NCBI GenBank assembly: GCA_937930635.1 | Contig: CALHCF010000017.1 | Location: 1-64,000 of the forward strand | DNA length: 64,000 nucleotides | Reading direction: 5' to 3' | DNA from: an uncultured Rhizobiaceae group bacterium | GTDB taxonomy: Bacteria; Pseudomonadota; Alphaproteobacteria; Rhizobiales; Rhizobiaceae | Shown here: piece after piece, positions 56,821 to 64,000 of the stretch | Layout of the letters: each line of letters begins with the position of its first letter | Numbering within the stretch: the first letter of the stretch is position 1 | The notes under the pieces: generated by a model | What the model saw: the letters and a program-made list of their open reading frames with translations, nothing else | Database searches by the model: none | What the model was told of the DNA's origin: nothing | Translations under genes and position numbers: made by a program

Positions 56821-56850
56821 TGGGGCCGTTTTGAAAACGGCCCCAGTTTA
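56821..56850. terminator. Hairpin between convergent thioredoxin and DUF934 genes
   Basis: Perfect 11-bp stem (56821–56831 with 56835–56845) with a 3-nt loop, two bases beyond the DUF934 stop and 48 bp after the thioredoxin stop. T-runs on either side are weak (GTTTAT on +), so it may act as a bidirectional terminator or 3'-end stabiliser. Confidence 0.6.
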
Positions 56851-57357
56851 TACACTGCGCCGCGCCCAGCTTTTTCCCTGCAAAGACGCAGCATCACCCA
56901 ACGCGGGCTGATAATACAGACTGATGCTGGGGTCATCGCCCCTTTTGAGGGCATCCAGGGTTGGCGCGTGGGTAATGACCATGGCATCAACTCCACATCG
57001 TTTCAGGAAAGCCACCTGATCAATACGAACATCGCCAACGGCTCTCACCTCGCCACCAAACTCGTACCTGTCGCGCAACAGACGTGCTTTGGAGAACGAT
57101 GTTCCGTCGGCAAATGACGGGAAATCAAGCGAAACCAAAGTAAGACTATCAAGATAATCAGCAACCTCTTCCAGCCTATCAAGAGGCTCGAGATGGACCC
57201 CCAAGCGGCCTGAATTACGGGTCAGTAAGGCCCGTTTATTCTCATCGAAGAACTGCTTGGACACGATCACATTCACGCCTTCCGGCACCGGCGCTTCGCC
57301 ATCGATGGTTACCCAGGTATCCTCCGTCTCGACCCCGTTTACGAACAAAGTCCCCAT
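56848..57357 (-). CDS. DUF934 protein, sulfite-reduction associated
   Basis: 169-aa soluble protein of the DUF934 family, whose members sit beside sulfite reductase and PAPS reductase genes; function unproven. Visible family features: NVIVSKQFFDENKRALL, LGVHLEPLDRLEEVADYL, VSLDFPSFADGTSFSKARLLRDRY, GEVRAVGDVRIDQVAFLKRCGVDAM. Its ATG shares one base with the cysI stop (TAATG). Last gene of the leftward cysG–DUF2849–cysI–DUF934 unit. Confidence 0.9.
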   Translation of the reverse strand: MGTLFVNGVETEDTWVTIDGEAPVPEGVNVIVSKQFFDENKRALLTRNSGRLGVHLEPLDRLEEVADYLDSLTLVSLDFPSFADGTSFSKARLLRDRYEFGGEVRAVGDVRIDQVAFLKRCGVDAMVITHAPTLDALKRGDDPSISLYYQPALGDAASLQGKSWARRSV

Positions 57358-59024
57358 TACGCAGCCTCCTTTACGGGATAGAGTGCTTCCTTGAAAGGGC
57401 CAGCGCCAGTTCGGCGATAAGTCTCAATGAAAGTCTCACCGTCCGACAGGCGCTTTTTCAGATAGGTGTTGACTATCGTTTCGACCGCATCGCCAATCTC
57501 ATCTTTGGAAAACCCGCGACCAACAATTTCACCAATCGCCGCCTGTTCGTCACCCGAACCGCCCAGCGTAACCTGATAGAGTTCCTCACCGCGTTTTTCG
57601 ACGCCTAATATACCGATGTGACCGGCATGGTGATGGCCGCAGGCATTGATGCAGCCGGAGATTTTCAGCTTCAATTCACCAATCTCGTTTTGCCGGTCGA
57701 GATCAGCAAACCGTTCGCTCAAATCCTGGGCAACCGGGATTGAGCGGGCTGTCGCCAGCGCGCAATAATCAAGCCCGGGGCAGGCAATTATGTCGGTGAT
57801 CAATCCGGCATTGGCCGACGCCATACCGTTTGCAAGAAGCGCGTCATAGACAGTTTTTAGATCATCAAGACGTACATGCGGCAGAATAACATTCTGCACA
57901 TGGCTGACCCGCAACTCATCGAATGAAAACCTTTCCCCCAGGTCTGCCAGCACATCCATCTGCGCCGAGGTTGCGTCGCCGGGCGCTTCACCCGTGCCTT
58001 TGAGCGCCACAGTAACGATGCCATAGCCATCCTGTTTGTGTTCACTGACATTTTGAGCAATCCAGCGCGCAAAGCCCGGATCAGCCAGTTTCGCCTCTTC
58101 CAGAATGTCGCTCCTTGCAGGCAGGTCTTCAAAGTCAGGGGCCGCGAAATAGGTGTTGATGGCCTCCACGTCTTCGTCGGGCAGTTTTAACACGCTGTCC
58201 CTAATGCGCTCGAACTCGGCTTCGATATCTTTTTTCAATTTATCCAGACCGGTTTCATGAACCAGTATCTTGATGCGCGCCTTGTATTTGTTGTCGCGAC
58301 GGCCATACAGGTTGTAGACGCGAAGGATCGCCTCGCAATAGGAAAGCATGTCTTCCTGCGGCAACCAATCTTTGATCTTCTTGCCAATCATAGGAGTGCG
58401 GCCAAGCCCGCCACCGACATAGACGCGCAGCCCAAGTTCTCCGGCATCATTTTTGCGCACCTCAAGACCGATGTCATGAAACTGCATGGCGGCCCTGTCA
58501 TTGGGAGAACCAATTACTGCAATCTTGAATTTGCGCGGCAGGAACAGGAACTCAGGATGAACCGTTGACCACTGACGCAATATTTCCGCATAGGGCCGAG
58601 GATCGGCAACCTCATCCCCCGAAGCCCCGGCAAAATGGTCCGCGGTGACATTCCTTATGCAATTGCCGGACGTCTGAATCGCATGCATCTCGACGGATGC
58701 GAGGTCTTCGAGAATATCGGGAATGTCTTCCAGCTTTGGCCAGTTGAACTGGATGTTCTGCCGGGTGGTAAAATGCCCGTAGTCGCGGTCATATTTTCGC
58801 GCAATATGCGCCAGCATCCGCATCTGCGCTGAATTCAATGTACCGTAAGGCACTGCAACGCGCAGCATGTAGGCATGGAGTTGCAGATAAACGCCATTTT
58901 GCAGACGGATCGGCTTGAAATTGTCTTCCGATAATTCACCGCTAACCCGGCGGTTTACCTGATCACGGAACTGCGCAACACGGGCACTAACGAACTCACG
59001 ATCAAATTCATCATAGCGATACAC
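57357..59024 (-). CDS. cysI: Sirohaem nitrite/sulfite reductase (CysI type)
   Basis: Six-electron reduction of sulfite to sulfide. The 555-aa protein has two ferredoxin-like/sirohaem repeats and the four cysteines binding the 4Fe-4S–sirohaem pair: CPGLDYC (Cx5C) and GCINACGHHHAGH (Cx3C). TSGNCIRNVTADHFAG belongs to the substrate region. The neighbours (sirohaem synthase, DUF2849, DUF934) point to sulfite rather than nitrite. GTG start with GAGAG upstream. Overlaps DUF934 by one base; 86 bp separates it from DUF2849. Confidence 0.93.
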   Translation of the reverse strand: MYRYDEFDREFVSARVAQFRDQVNRRVSGELSEDNFKPIRLQNGVYLQLHAYMLRVAVPYGTLNSAQMRMLAHIARKYDRDYGHFTTRQNIQFNWPKLEDIPDILEDLASVEMHAIQTSGNCIRNVTADHFAGASGDEVADPRPYAEILRQWSTVHPEFLFLPRKFKIAVIGSPNDRAAMQFHDIGLEVRKNDAGELGLRVYVGGGLGRTPMIGKKIKDWLPQEDMLSYCEAILRVYNLYGRRDNKYKARIKILVHETGLDKLKKDIEAEFERIRDSVLKLPDEDVEAINTYFAAPDFEDLPARSDILEEAKLADPGFARWIAQNVSEHKQDGYGIVTVALKGTGEAPGDATSAQMDVLADLGERFSFDELRVSHVQNVILPHVRLDDLKTVYDALLANGMASANAGLITDIIACPGLDYCALATARSIPVAQDLSERFADLDRQNEIGELKLKISGCINACGHHHAGHIGILGVEKRGEELYQVTLGGSGDEQAAIGEIVGRGFSKDEIGDAVETIVNTYLKKRLSDGETFIETYRRTGAGPFKEALYPVKEAA

Positions 59025-59110
59025 GGCAAATTCTCTCTTTCATGGCCCTGCCCCACCTGACGAACAGGCAGCCATCCAGGGGGACAAACAAGCGGGTTGA
59101 AATTGCAGGA

Positions 59111-59434
59111 TCAGGCGGCTCGGGCCTGCTGTTCGGCCTGCTTGCCAAGGTCAAGGCGCATGGTGGGTCCGGCAGCGCGGATCTGCTCGCGAAGGCGAAC
59201 CGGAATAACGGCCCCCTGCTCCGCCTGCACATCGATTTCGTAAGGCTCCAGCACAATATTATCGGCATCGGCCTGATGGGCCTGCGCCAATGCGGCGGCG
59301 CGTTCTTCTTCAGTCGACAATACAAGTGCAGAATCAACGGTCTCGACCCAACGACCGTTGGTGCCAAGCCAGACAACTTCTCCATCGCTGAGACGGTTTG
59401 CGGTAACGGCAATTTGGTTTTTCAGGGTACTCAT
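59111..59434 (-). CDS. DUF2849 small protein of the sulfite-reduction operon
   Basis: 107-aa soluble protein, no signal peptide; family DUF2849, found between cysG and cysI in Rhizobiales, function unknown. Features: LKNQIAVTANRLSDGEVVWLG at the start, ALAQAHQADADNIVLEPYEIDV in the middle. The ATG overlaps the cysG stop (ATGA), so it is translationally coupled. Confidence 0.88.
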   Translation of the reverse strand: MSTLKNQIAVTANRLSDGEVVWLGTNGRWVETVDSALVLSTEEERAAALAQAHQADADNIVLEPYEIDVQAEQGAVIPVRLREQIRAAGPTMRLDLGKQAEQQARAA

Positions 59435-60924
59435 GCGGCAAGTCCTTCCTTATGGGAGGTGAAATTTGCGGGGGCATCAAGCGGCTCACACTTGTCGAGG
59501 TTGATGCCAGCGACAGCCTCGCCGATGATGATCAGCGCAGCGGATTTGGCTTTCTTTTCGGCGGGTAGATGCTGGAGATCAGCAATGGTGCCGACCAGAC
59601 GCTTTGCATCACGGCGACCGATATTCTCCAGCACCGCGACAGGTGTGGATGCCGCAAGCCCCGCATCCTGAAGGCGTTGCGCCGTTTGACGGGCAACTGT
59701 TCGCCCCATGTAGACGCTGACCGTCGCGCCCGATAGCGCAAGACCGGCCCAGTCAGGTAGCAGTTCACCTTTCAGATCATGTCCGGTGGTGAAGACCGCA
59801 GACGATGCCGTACCACGCAGTGTGAGGGGGATTTCGGCTTCCGCAGCCCCTGCCAGAGCAGAAGTTACGCCCGGTATGATTTCATAGGCAATATTATTGG
59901 CCCGCAATGCTGCGATCTCTTCCCCGGCCCGGCCGAAGATCATGGGATCACCGGATTTCAGACGCACGACTTTGAGACCAGCCCTGGCCTTTTCAATCAA
60001 CAATGCGTTGATTTCGTCCTGCGATTTTGAGTGACACCCCTTGCGCTTACCAACAGAGATTATCTCTGCATCACGGCGACTCATCCTCACAATCTCATCA
60101 GGAACCAGCGCGTCACGCAAAACCACGTCAGCGTTCTGCAACACCCGGTGCGCGCGCAGGGTCAGCAGGTCTTCTGCACCCGGTCCGGCACCAACCAGTG
60201 AGACGAGCCCGGCACCCTCTTCTTTTTCATTCAGCATCTGGCGCGTTGAAGCGCAGGCGCGGGCCATGTCGCCATCGAGAACAGCAGATGCCGGTTCACC
60301 ATCGAAGAACCGCTCCCAGAACAGGCGACGTTCACGACCATCGCGGCCTGACGCCGCCACAGCCTGGCGAAACGCATCGGCAAACCGCGCAAGCGCACCT
60401 GTGCGCGATGGAAGCAATTGCTCAATAGCTGCTTTCAGCCGCCGTGCAAGAACAGGCGCCGTGCCATTGGTTGATACCGCCACGACAACGGGAGCGCGGT
60501 TAACGATGGAGGGAGTGATGAAATCACAGAGTTCTGGACGATCAACGGCGTTAACCGGCGCGCCAGAGAGCCTCGCAGCCTCGACAACCAGACGATCTGC
60601 AGCCTCGTCTTCCAATGCTGTGAAAACCAGCGCAGCATCGGCAAAATCCTCAAAAGACCATTCCCGCCGATGAAGCGTGGCACCCGATACGTCTATTGCG
60701 GCCTGCATCGTGGCAGAAACATTTTGCGCAACCACAACAAGCTGCGCCTGCGTTTCGCTGAGAAGCCTGAGTTTGGCTGCGGCTTCATCGCCACCACCCA
60801 CAATCACAACACGCTTTCCCGCAACCTTCATAAAGGCCGGAAACACCTCAAGCTTGGCCTCATCGCCGCAACGCAAATCCTGATCTGCTGCACATGGCTG
60901 CGAATTGTGTTTCTGGAATCCCAT
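59431..60924 (-). CDS. cysG: Sirohaem synthase CysG (dehydrogenase/ferrochelatase plus methyltransferase)
   Basis: Makes sirohaem from uroporphyrinogen III. The 497-aa protein joins an N-terminal precorrin-2 dehydrogenase/ferrochelatase (KVAGKRVVIVGGGDEAAAKLRLL; PSIVNRAPVVVAVSTNGTAPVLARRL) and a C-terminal SUMT domain (VSLVGAGPGAEDLLTLRAHRVL; VVRLKSGDPMIFGRAGEE; GVTSALAGAAEAEIPLTLRG). ATG at 60924 has AGGA about 9 nt upstream. It supplies the cofactor for the CysI encoded in the same operon, of which it is the first gene. Confidence 0.96.
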   Translation of the reverse strand: MGFQKHNSQPCAADQDLRCGDEAKLEVFPAFMKVAGKRVVIVGGGDEAAAKLRLLSETQAQLVVVAQNVSATMQAAIDVSGATLHRREWSFEDFADAALVFTALEDEAADRLVVEAARLSGAPVNAVDRPELCDFITPSIVNRAPVVVAVSTNGTAPVLARRLKAAIEQLLPSRTGALARFADAFRQAVAASGRDGRERRLFWERFFDGEPASAVLDGDMARACASTRQMLNEKEEGAGLVSLVGAGPGAEDLLTLRAHRVLQNADVVLRDALVPDEIVRMSRRDAEIISVGKRKGCHSKSQDEINALLIEKARAGLKVVRLKSGDPMIFGRAGEEIAALRANNIAYEIIPGVTSALAGAAEAEIPLTLRGTASSAVFTTGHDLKGELLPDWAGLALSGATVSVYMGRTVARQTAQRLQDAGLAASTPVAVLENIGRRDAKRLVGTIADLQHLPAEKKAKSAALIIIGEAVAGINLDKCEPLDAPANFTSHKEGLAA

Positions 60925-61066
60925 CAAAGCGGTCCTTTGTCGTTGGACCTGAAAGATAAGGTTTAGCCCGACCTACACCGAGGAACGGCATTCCAAGCTT
61001 TTGTCGGGAAGCGGATTTTCGTTCTCAAAGGATGTCTAAAAGCAAAAAATACCTCAGATCCAGAAC

Positions 61067-61750
61067 TCAGCCGCCCTCGCGCTGCCAGATAAAAAACGGC
61101 GATTTGCCCGCTCTCACGCCAATCGTGGCCCGAAATTCGTCGTCCAGCCCCTCCTGGATCGGCGTACCACCGAGCAACGCCTGATAGGCATCCCAGAAGT
61201 CATCTCCAAAAGCCTTGAAGTGATCGCGCAAACCAAATTCACGAACCCGGTCTTCGTCAGTGGGCAGATGTTCGCCGCCCTCACGGGTCTCAATGCCTTT
61301 GTCGGGCCCTGGAATGGAGAAAATCAAACGTCCACCCGGCGCGAGCAGCTCGGTAAAGCGTTTGAGATGATCAACATAGTGACCGGGGATATGTTCCAGC
61401 ACATGATTGTGCAAAATCGCATCAAAATAACCGTCAGGAAATATCGAAAAACTATCGGGAAAGCTGAGCTGGATACACTGGGCGTAGGGATAGCGCTCCG
61501 GCTCGGGGTCGCTGTTGATATAGGCTCCGCCAAACCGTTCACTCAACGCTTTGTGGAGCGCCGGTTCAGGCGCCATATGCAACATCCGGGAACCGGGACG
61601 CGCGTCCATATGGGGATAGAGGTGCTTTTCATAAACCGCCAGAGCGACGCGGTGCCGCGCCTTGGAACGGCAGCGCGAACAACGCTCCATCGGGCGCCCG
61701 CGATAGACTTCAAATTCCTTGCCGCCGCAGATGTTACAGGTAGGTGTCAT
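61067..61750 (-). CDS. Methyltransferase with N-terminal C4 zinc ribbon
   Basis: 227-aa class I methyltransferase. The first 27 residues hold CNIC (5/8) and CSRC (24/27), a likely zinc ribbon, then a SAM-binding domain (RMLHMAPEPALHKALSERFGGAYINSD; HNHVLEHIPGHYVDHLKRFTELLAPGGRLIFSIPG). Similar proteins occur in polysaccharide and lipid modification loci, but the substrate is unknown. It begins 11 bp after cfa on the same strand, so a joint transcript is likely. Confidence 0.82.
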   Translation of the reverse strand: MTPTCNICGGKEFEVYRGRPMERCSRCRSKARHRVALAVYEKHLYPHMDARPGSRMLHMAPEPALHKALSERFGGAYINSDPEPERYPYAQCIQLSFPDSFSIFPDGYFDAILHNHVLEHIPGHYVDHLKRFTELLAPGGRLIFSIPGPDKGIETREGGEHLPTDEDRVREFGLRDHFKAFGDDFWDAYQALLGGTPIQEGLDDEFRATIGVRAGKSPFFIWQREGG

Positions 61751-61761
61751 GATAAGAGGGC

Positions 61762-63006
61762 CTAAAGAACGAGTTTCTTTTTCGCTTCGGTACTTTCATA
61801 GGCCCGTTGCATGTCAGTCATGTAATCACGCTGTAGCGGCGTTGCATCACGGGTGCGCGACAACTGCATATGAAACACCAGCTGCGAACCGGTACGGAAC
61901 ATGGCTTCTGCAGAAATGAGATAAAATTCCCACATTCGGGCAAAGCGCTCATCATACATCTCTTCCACTTTGGCGCGGTTTTTTTGAAACCGCCGCTCCC
62001 AGTGTTTGAGGGTTTCAGCGTAGTGAACGCGCAGAAATTCCAGATCAAGGCACCAAAGCGAGTTTCGTTCCACGCTTTCAAAAACCTCCGACAGGGCCGG
62101 TGAATATGCGCCGGGGAAAATATATTTGCGCATGAACTTGCTCGCCATTCCCGGTGGGCTCATGTGCCCAATCGAATGGATCACCGCCAGTCCGTCATCC
62201 GGCATCAGGTCGTTCACCTTGGCAAAGAACTCGTCATAGTGAGACACGCCAACATGCTCGAACATGCCCACGGAAACGATGCGATCAAAGGTTTCCGGCA
62301 CCTCGCGATAATCCTGCAAACGAAACTCAACACGGTCGGCAAGACCCATGTCTATGGCGCGCTGGCTGGCAAGTTGCTGTTGCTCGGTCGACAGGGTGAC
62401 ACCGACAACTTTCACATCTTCCATACTGGCCAGATAGAGCGCCAGATCGCCCCATCCGCACCCGATGTCGAGAACCGTCTGCCCCGGTTTCAGATCGAGT
62501 TTAGCCGCCAGAAGGCGCAGCTTGTTGCGCTGTGCCTGTTCAAGACTTTCGTTGTCATTCCTGAAATAAGCACAGGAATACAGCATGTTGTCATCGAGAA
62601 AGAGTTTGTAGAAATCATTGCCCAGATCGTAGTGATGCGCGATATTGCCTTGCGCTTCGCCCTTGCGGTTACTTTGTTGTTTGCGGCGAAACAACATTGT
62701 CACTTTACGGATCACCTTTTGCAGCGGGTAGTCGGCAAGCGACAATCGGTTGATCGAAAACAGGCGCAGGAAATCCCGTAGCGTCGACCCTTCCTCGAAT
62801 GTCATTGTGCCATCCATATAGGCTTCGGCAGCCGCGATTTCTGATTTGAAAACCAGATCGCGATACAGTTTCTTGTCACTCAACCGCATGACCACCTGGG
62901 GGCCATCGACCTTGCCGCCAAACACATGGCGTTTGCCGCTGGCATCAATAACCTCGAGTTTCCCCTTCTGCACGAAAGACTTCATCATATGGGAAAGTGG
63001 AAACAT
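61762..63006 (-). CDS. cfa: Cyclopropane-fatty-acyl-phospholipid synthase
   Basis: Adds a methylene bridge to unsaturated membrane acyl chains using SAM; 414 aa. SAM motif VLDIGCGWGDLALYLASMED, VTLSTEQQQLASQRA, RIVSVGMFEHVGVSHYDEFF and the C-terminal LRVHYAETLKHWERRF are characteristic. I used ATG at 63006; a GTG at 63036 with AAGGG only three bases before it would add ten residues. Cfa commonly rises in stationary phase; no promoter is evident here. Divergent from parE. Confidence 0.93.
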   Translation of the reverse strand: MFPLSHMMKSFVQKGKLEVIDASGKRHVFGGKVDGPQVVMRLSDKKLYRDLVFKSEIAAAEAYMDGTMTFEEGSTLRDFLRLFSINRLSLADYPLQKVIRKVTMLFRRKQQSNRKGEAQGNIAHHYDLGNDFYKLFLDDNMLYSCAYFRNDNESLEQAQRNKLRLLAAKLDLKPGQTVLDIGCGWGDLALYLASMEDVKVVGVTLSTEQQQLASQRAIDMGLADRVEFRLQDYREVPETFDRIVSVGMFEHVGVSHYDEFFAKVNDLMPDDGLAVIHSIGHMSPPGMASKFMRKYIFPGAYSPALSEVFESVERNSLWCLDLEFLRVHYAETLKHWERRFQKNRAKVEEMYDERFARMWEFYLISAEAMFRTGSQLVFHMQLSRTRDATPLQRDYMTDMQRAYESTEAKKKLVL

Positions 63007-63203
63007 GGGCACGGTCTCAGTTACAGGACATGACACAAACCCTTGCCATGAAGTTTGTTTAAAGAGAAGCGCAAGCGGCGGCGATGCGGTGATTTATTTG
63101 AAGGAACATTCTGTGAACTCCCCCTTGCCCTCCCCTTTAGTCAATCGTATCCACCCGACAGGACCGATTAACCGCCTTCAATGATTCGCAAAGCAAGGAT
63201 TGC

Positions 63204-64000
63204 ATGGCTCAGGATCTGTTTGCCGACAATACGGCGCCAACACCAAAAGCACCGGCCAAGAAAGCTGCAAAAGCGGTCAAAGGCGGTGACAACGAGTACA
63301 ACGCCTCTGACATCGAGGTTCTTGAAGGACTGGAACCCGTACGCCGCCGACCCGGCATGTATATTGGCGGAACTGACCTCAAGGCGATGCACCATCTGTT
63401 CGCCGAGGTGATCGACAATTCCATGGATGAAGCTGTGGCGGGCCATGCATCATGGATCGAGGTTGATCTTGATGCTGAAGGCTACCTGACGATTACGGAC
63501 AATGGCCGTGGTATTCCCGTCGACCCCCATCCCAAGTTCAAGGACAAATCTGCACTCGAAGTCATCATGACCACGCTCCATGCCGGCGGTAAGTTTGACG
63601 GTAAAGCTTATGAAACCTCCGGCGGTCTGCACGGCGTTGGCATTTCCGTGGTCAACGCCCTTTCAGACGATCTGGTGGTTGAAGTAGCCCGTGGCCGGGA
63701 ACTCTATCGGCAGGACTTTTCTCGCGGTGTTGCAAAGACCAAGCTGAAAAAGGTTGGCGATGCCCCCAACAGACGCGGAACCCGCGTAAGATTTCACCCT
63801 GATCCCGAGATTTTTGGGGCCAAGGCGGCGTTTTCTCCTCTGACTCTGTTCAAAATGGCCCGGTCCAAAGCCTATCTGTTTGGCGGTGTCGAAATACGCT
63901 GGTCCTGCGACCCGGCGCTTTTGAGCGGCAAAGATGAAGCCACAGAAAAGGCGACATTCCATTTCCCTGGTGGCCTGAAGGACTACCTGACGGCATCACT
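63204..64000 (+). CDS. parE: DNA topoisomerase IV subunit B (3' end cut off)
   Basis: ATPase subunit of topoisomerase IV, which decatenates daughter chromosomes. 265 codons are visible before the right edge. After a short Lys/Ala-rich N-terminus come the GHKL motifs: IEVLEGLEPVRRRPGMYIGG, LFAEVIDNSMDEAVAGHA (catalytic Glu), TDNGRGIPVDPHPKF and SGGLHGVGISVVNALS. The ParE form rather than GyrB is indicated by YIGGTDLKAMHHLFAEVIDNSMDEA. ATG at 63204 follows AAGGA. parC is not in the window. Confidence 0.94.
   Translation, partial: MAQDLFADNTAPTPKAPAKKAAKAVKGGDNEYNASDIEVLEGLEPVRRRPGMYIGGTDLKAMHHLFAEVIDNSMDEAVAGHASWIEVDLDAEGYLTITDNGRGIPVDPHPKFKDKSALEVIMTTLHAGGKFDGKAYETSGGLHGVGISVVNALSDDLVVEVARGRELYRQDFSRGVAKTKLKKVGDAPNRRGTRVRFHPDPEIFGAKAAFSPLTLFKMARSKAYLFGGVEIRWSCDPALLSGKDEATEKATFHFPGGLKDYLTAS

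Overview
The window is bacterial chromosome from an alphaproteobacterium, most likely in the Hyphomicrobiales (Rhizobiales). The evidence is gene content and order: the block yajC–secDF–Mth938–phytoene-synthase-like; the block serS–surE–pcm–LysM/M23; tatABC next to scpAB–nagZ–SPOR–argS–dgt–erpA; SecD and SecF fused in one chain; TrmFO; an ExoR-like Sel1 protein close to xthA; and a LexA box of the alphaproteobacterial GTTC-N7-GTTC type. Base composition looks moderate (by eye, low to mid 50s % GC). The tripartite tricarboxylate transporter would suit a marine or soil heterotroph, but I do not claim a genus. No insertion sequence, phage, integrase or CRISPR array was seen. Genes are tightly packed, with many ATGA/GTGA overlaps and many GTG or TTG starts.

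Layout. 1–7 kb: truncated LysE exporter, a tiny membrane ORF tail-to-tail with gyrA, a small secreted protein divergent from a cation efflux gene, then ssb–tenA–VOC. 7–14 kb: uvrA divergent from ssb across a LexA box, a haem-binding GGDEF cyclase, the DUF2157/GDYXXLXY membrane pair, and a 48-aa DUF1127 protein with a clear terminator. 14–21 kb: trmFO and the leftward cluster yajC, secDF, Mth938, phytoene-synthase-like. 21–27 kb: a DUF815 ATPase, then leftward serS–surE–pcm–LysM/M23 with a putative CtrA box before the M23 gene. 26.7–38.5 kb: leftward tatABC, an orphan ferric-type ABC ATPase, scpB, scpA, nagZ, a large SPOR protein, argS, dgt. 38.6–42.5 kb: rightward erpA, a three-gene NMT1-type ABC importer, xthA. 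42.5–48.4 kb: ExoR-like gene overlapping ilvD, a methyltransferase, a small secreted protein, trigger factor, tRNA-Leu(UAG). 48.5–53.1 kb: leftward tctC–tctB–tctA–AtuA–DUF4387, a likely uptake-plus-catabolism operon. 53.2–56.8 kb: glnB–glnA behind a possible sigma-54 promoter, then ccdA and a periplasmic thioredoxin. 56.8–61 kb: leftward sulfite-reduction operon cysG–DUF2849–cysI–DUF934. 61–64 kb: cfa with a zinc-ribbon methyltransferase, and the 5' part of parE running off the right edge.

Most of the window is conserved housekeeping: DNA topology and repair, protein export, tRNA charging, chromosome segregation, cell-wall growth, nitrogen and sulfur assimilation. I did not find a clear, wholly new system. 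The parts most worth a second look are the TctCBA–AtuA–DUF4387 operon, the placement of tenA and a VOC gene behind an SOS-box ssb, the degenerate (probably regulatory) M23 protein with a CtrA-like box, the c-type-haem GGDEF protein whose ribosome-binding site may sit in a hairpin, and two transport units inserted into otherwise conserved gene order.
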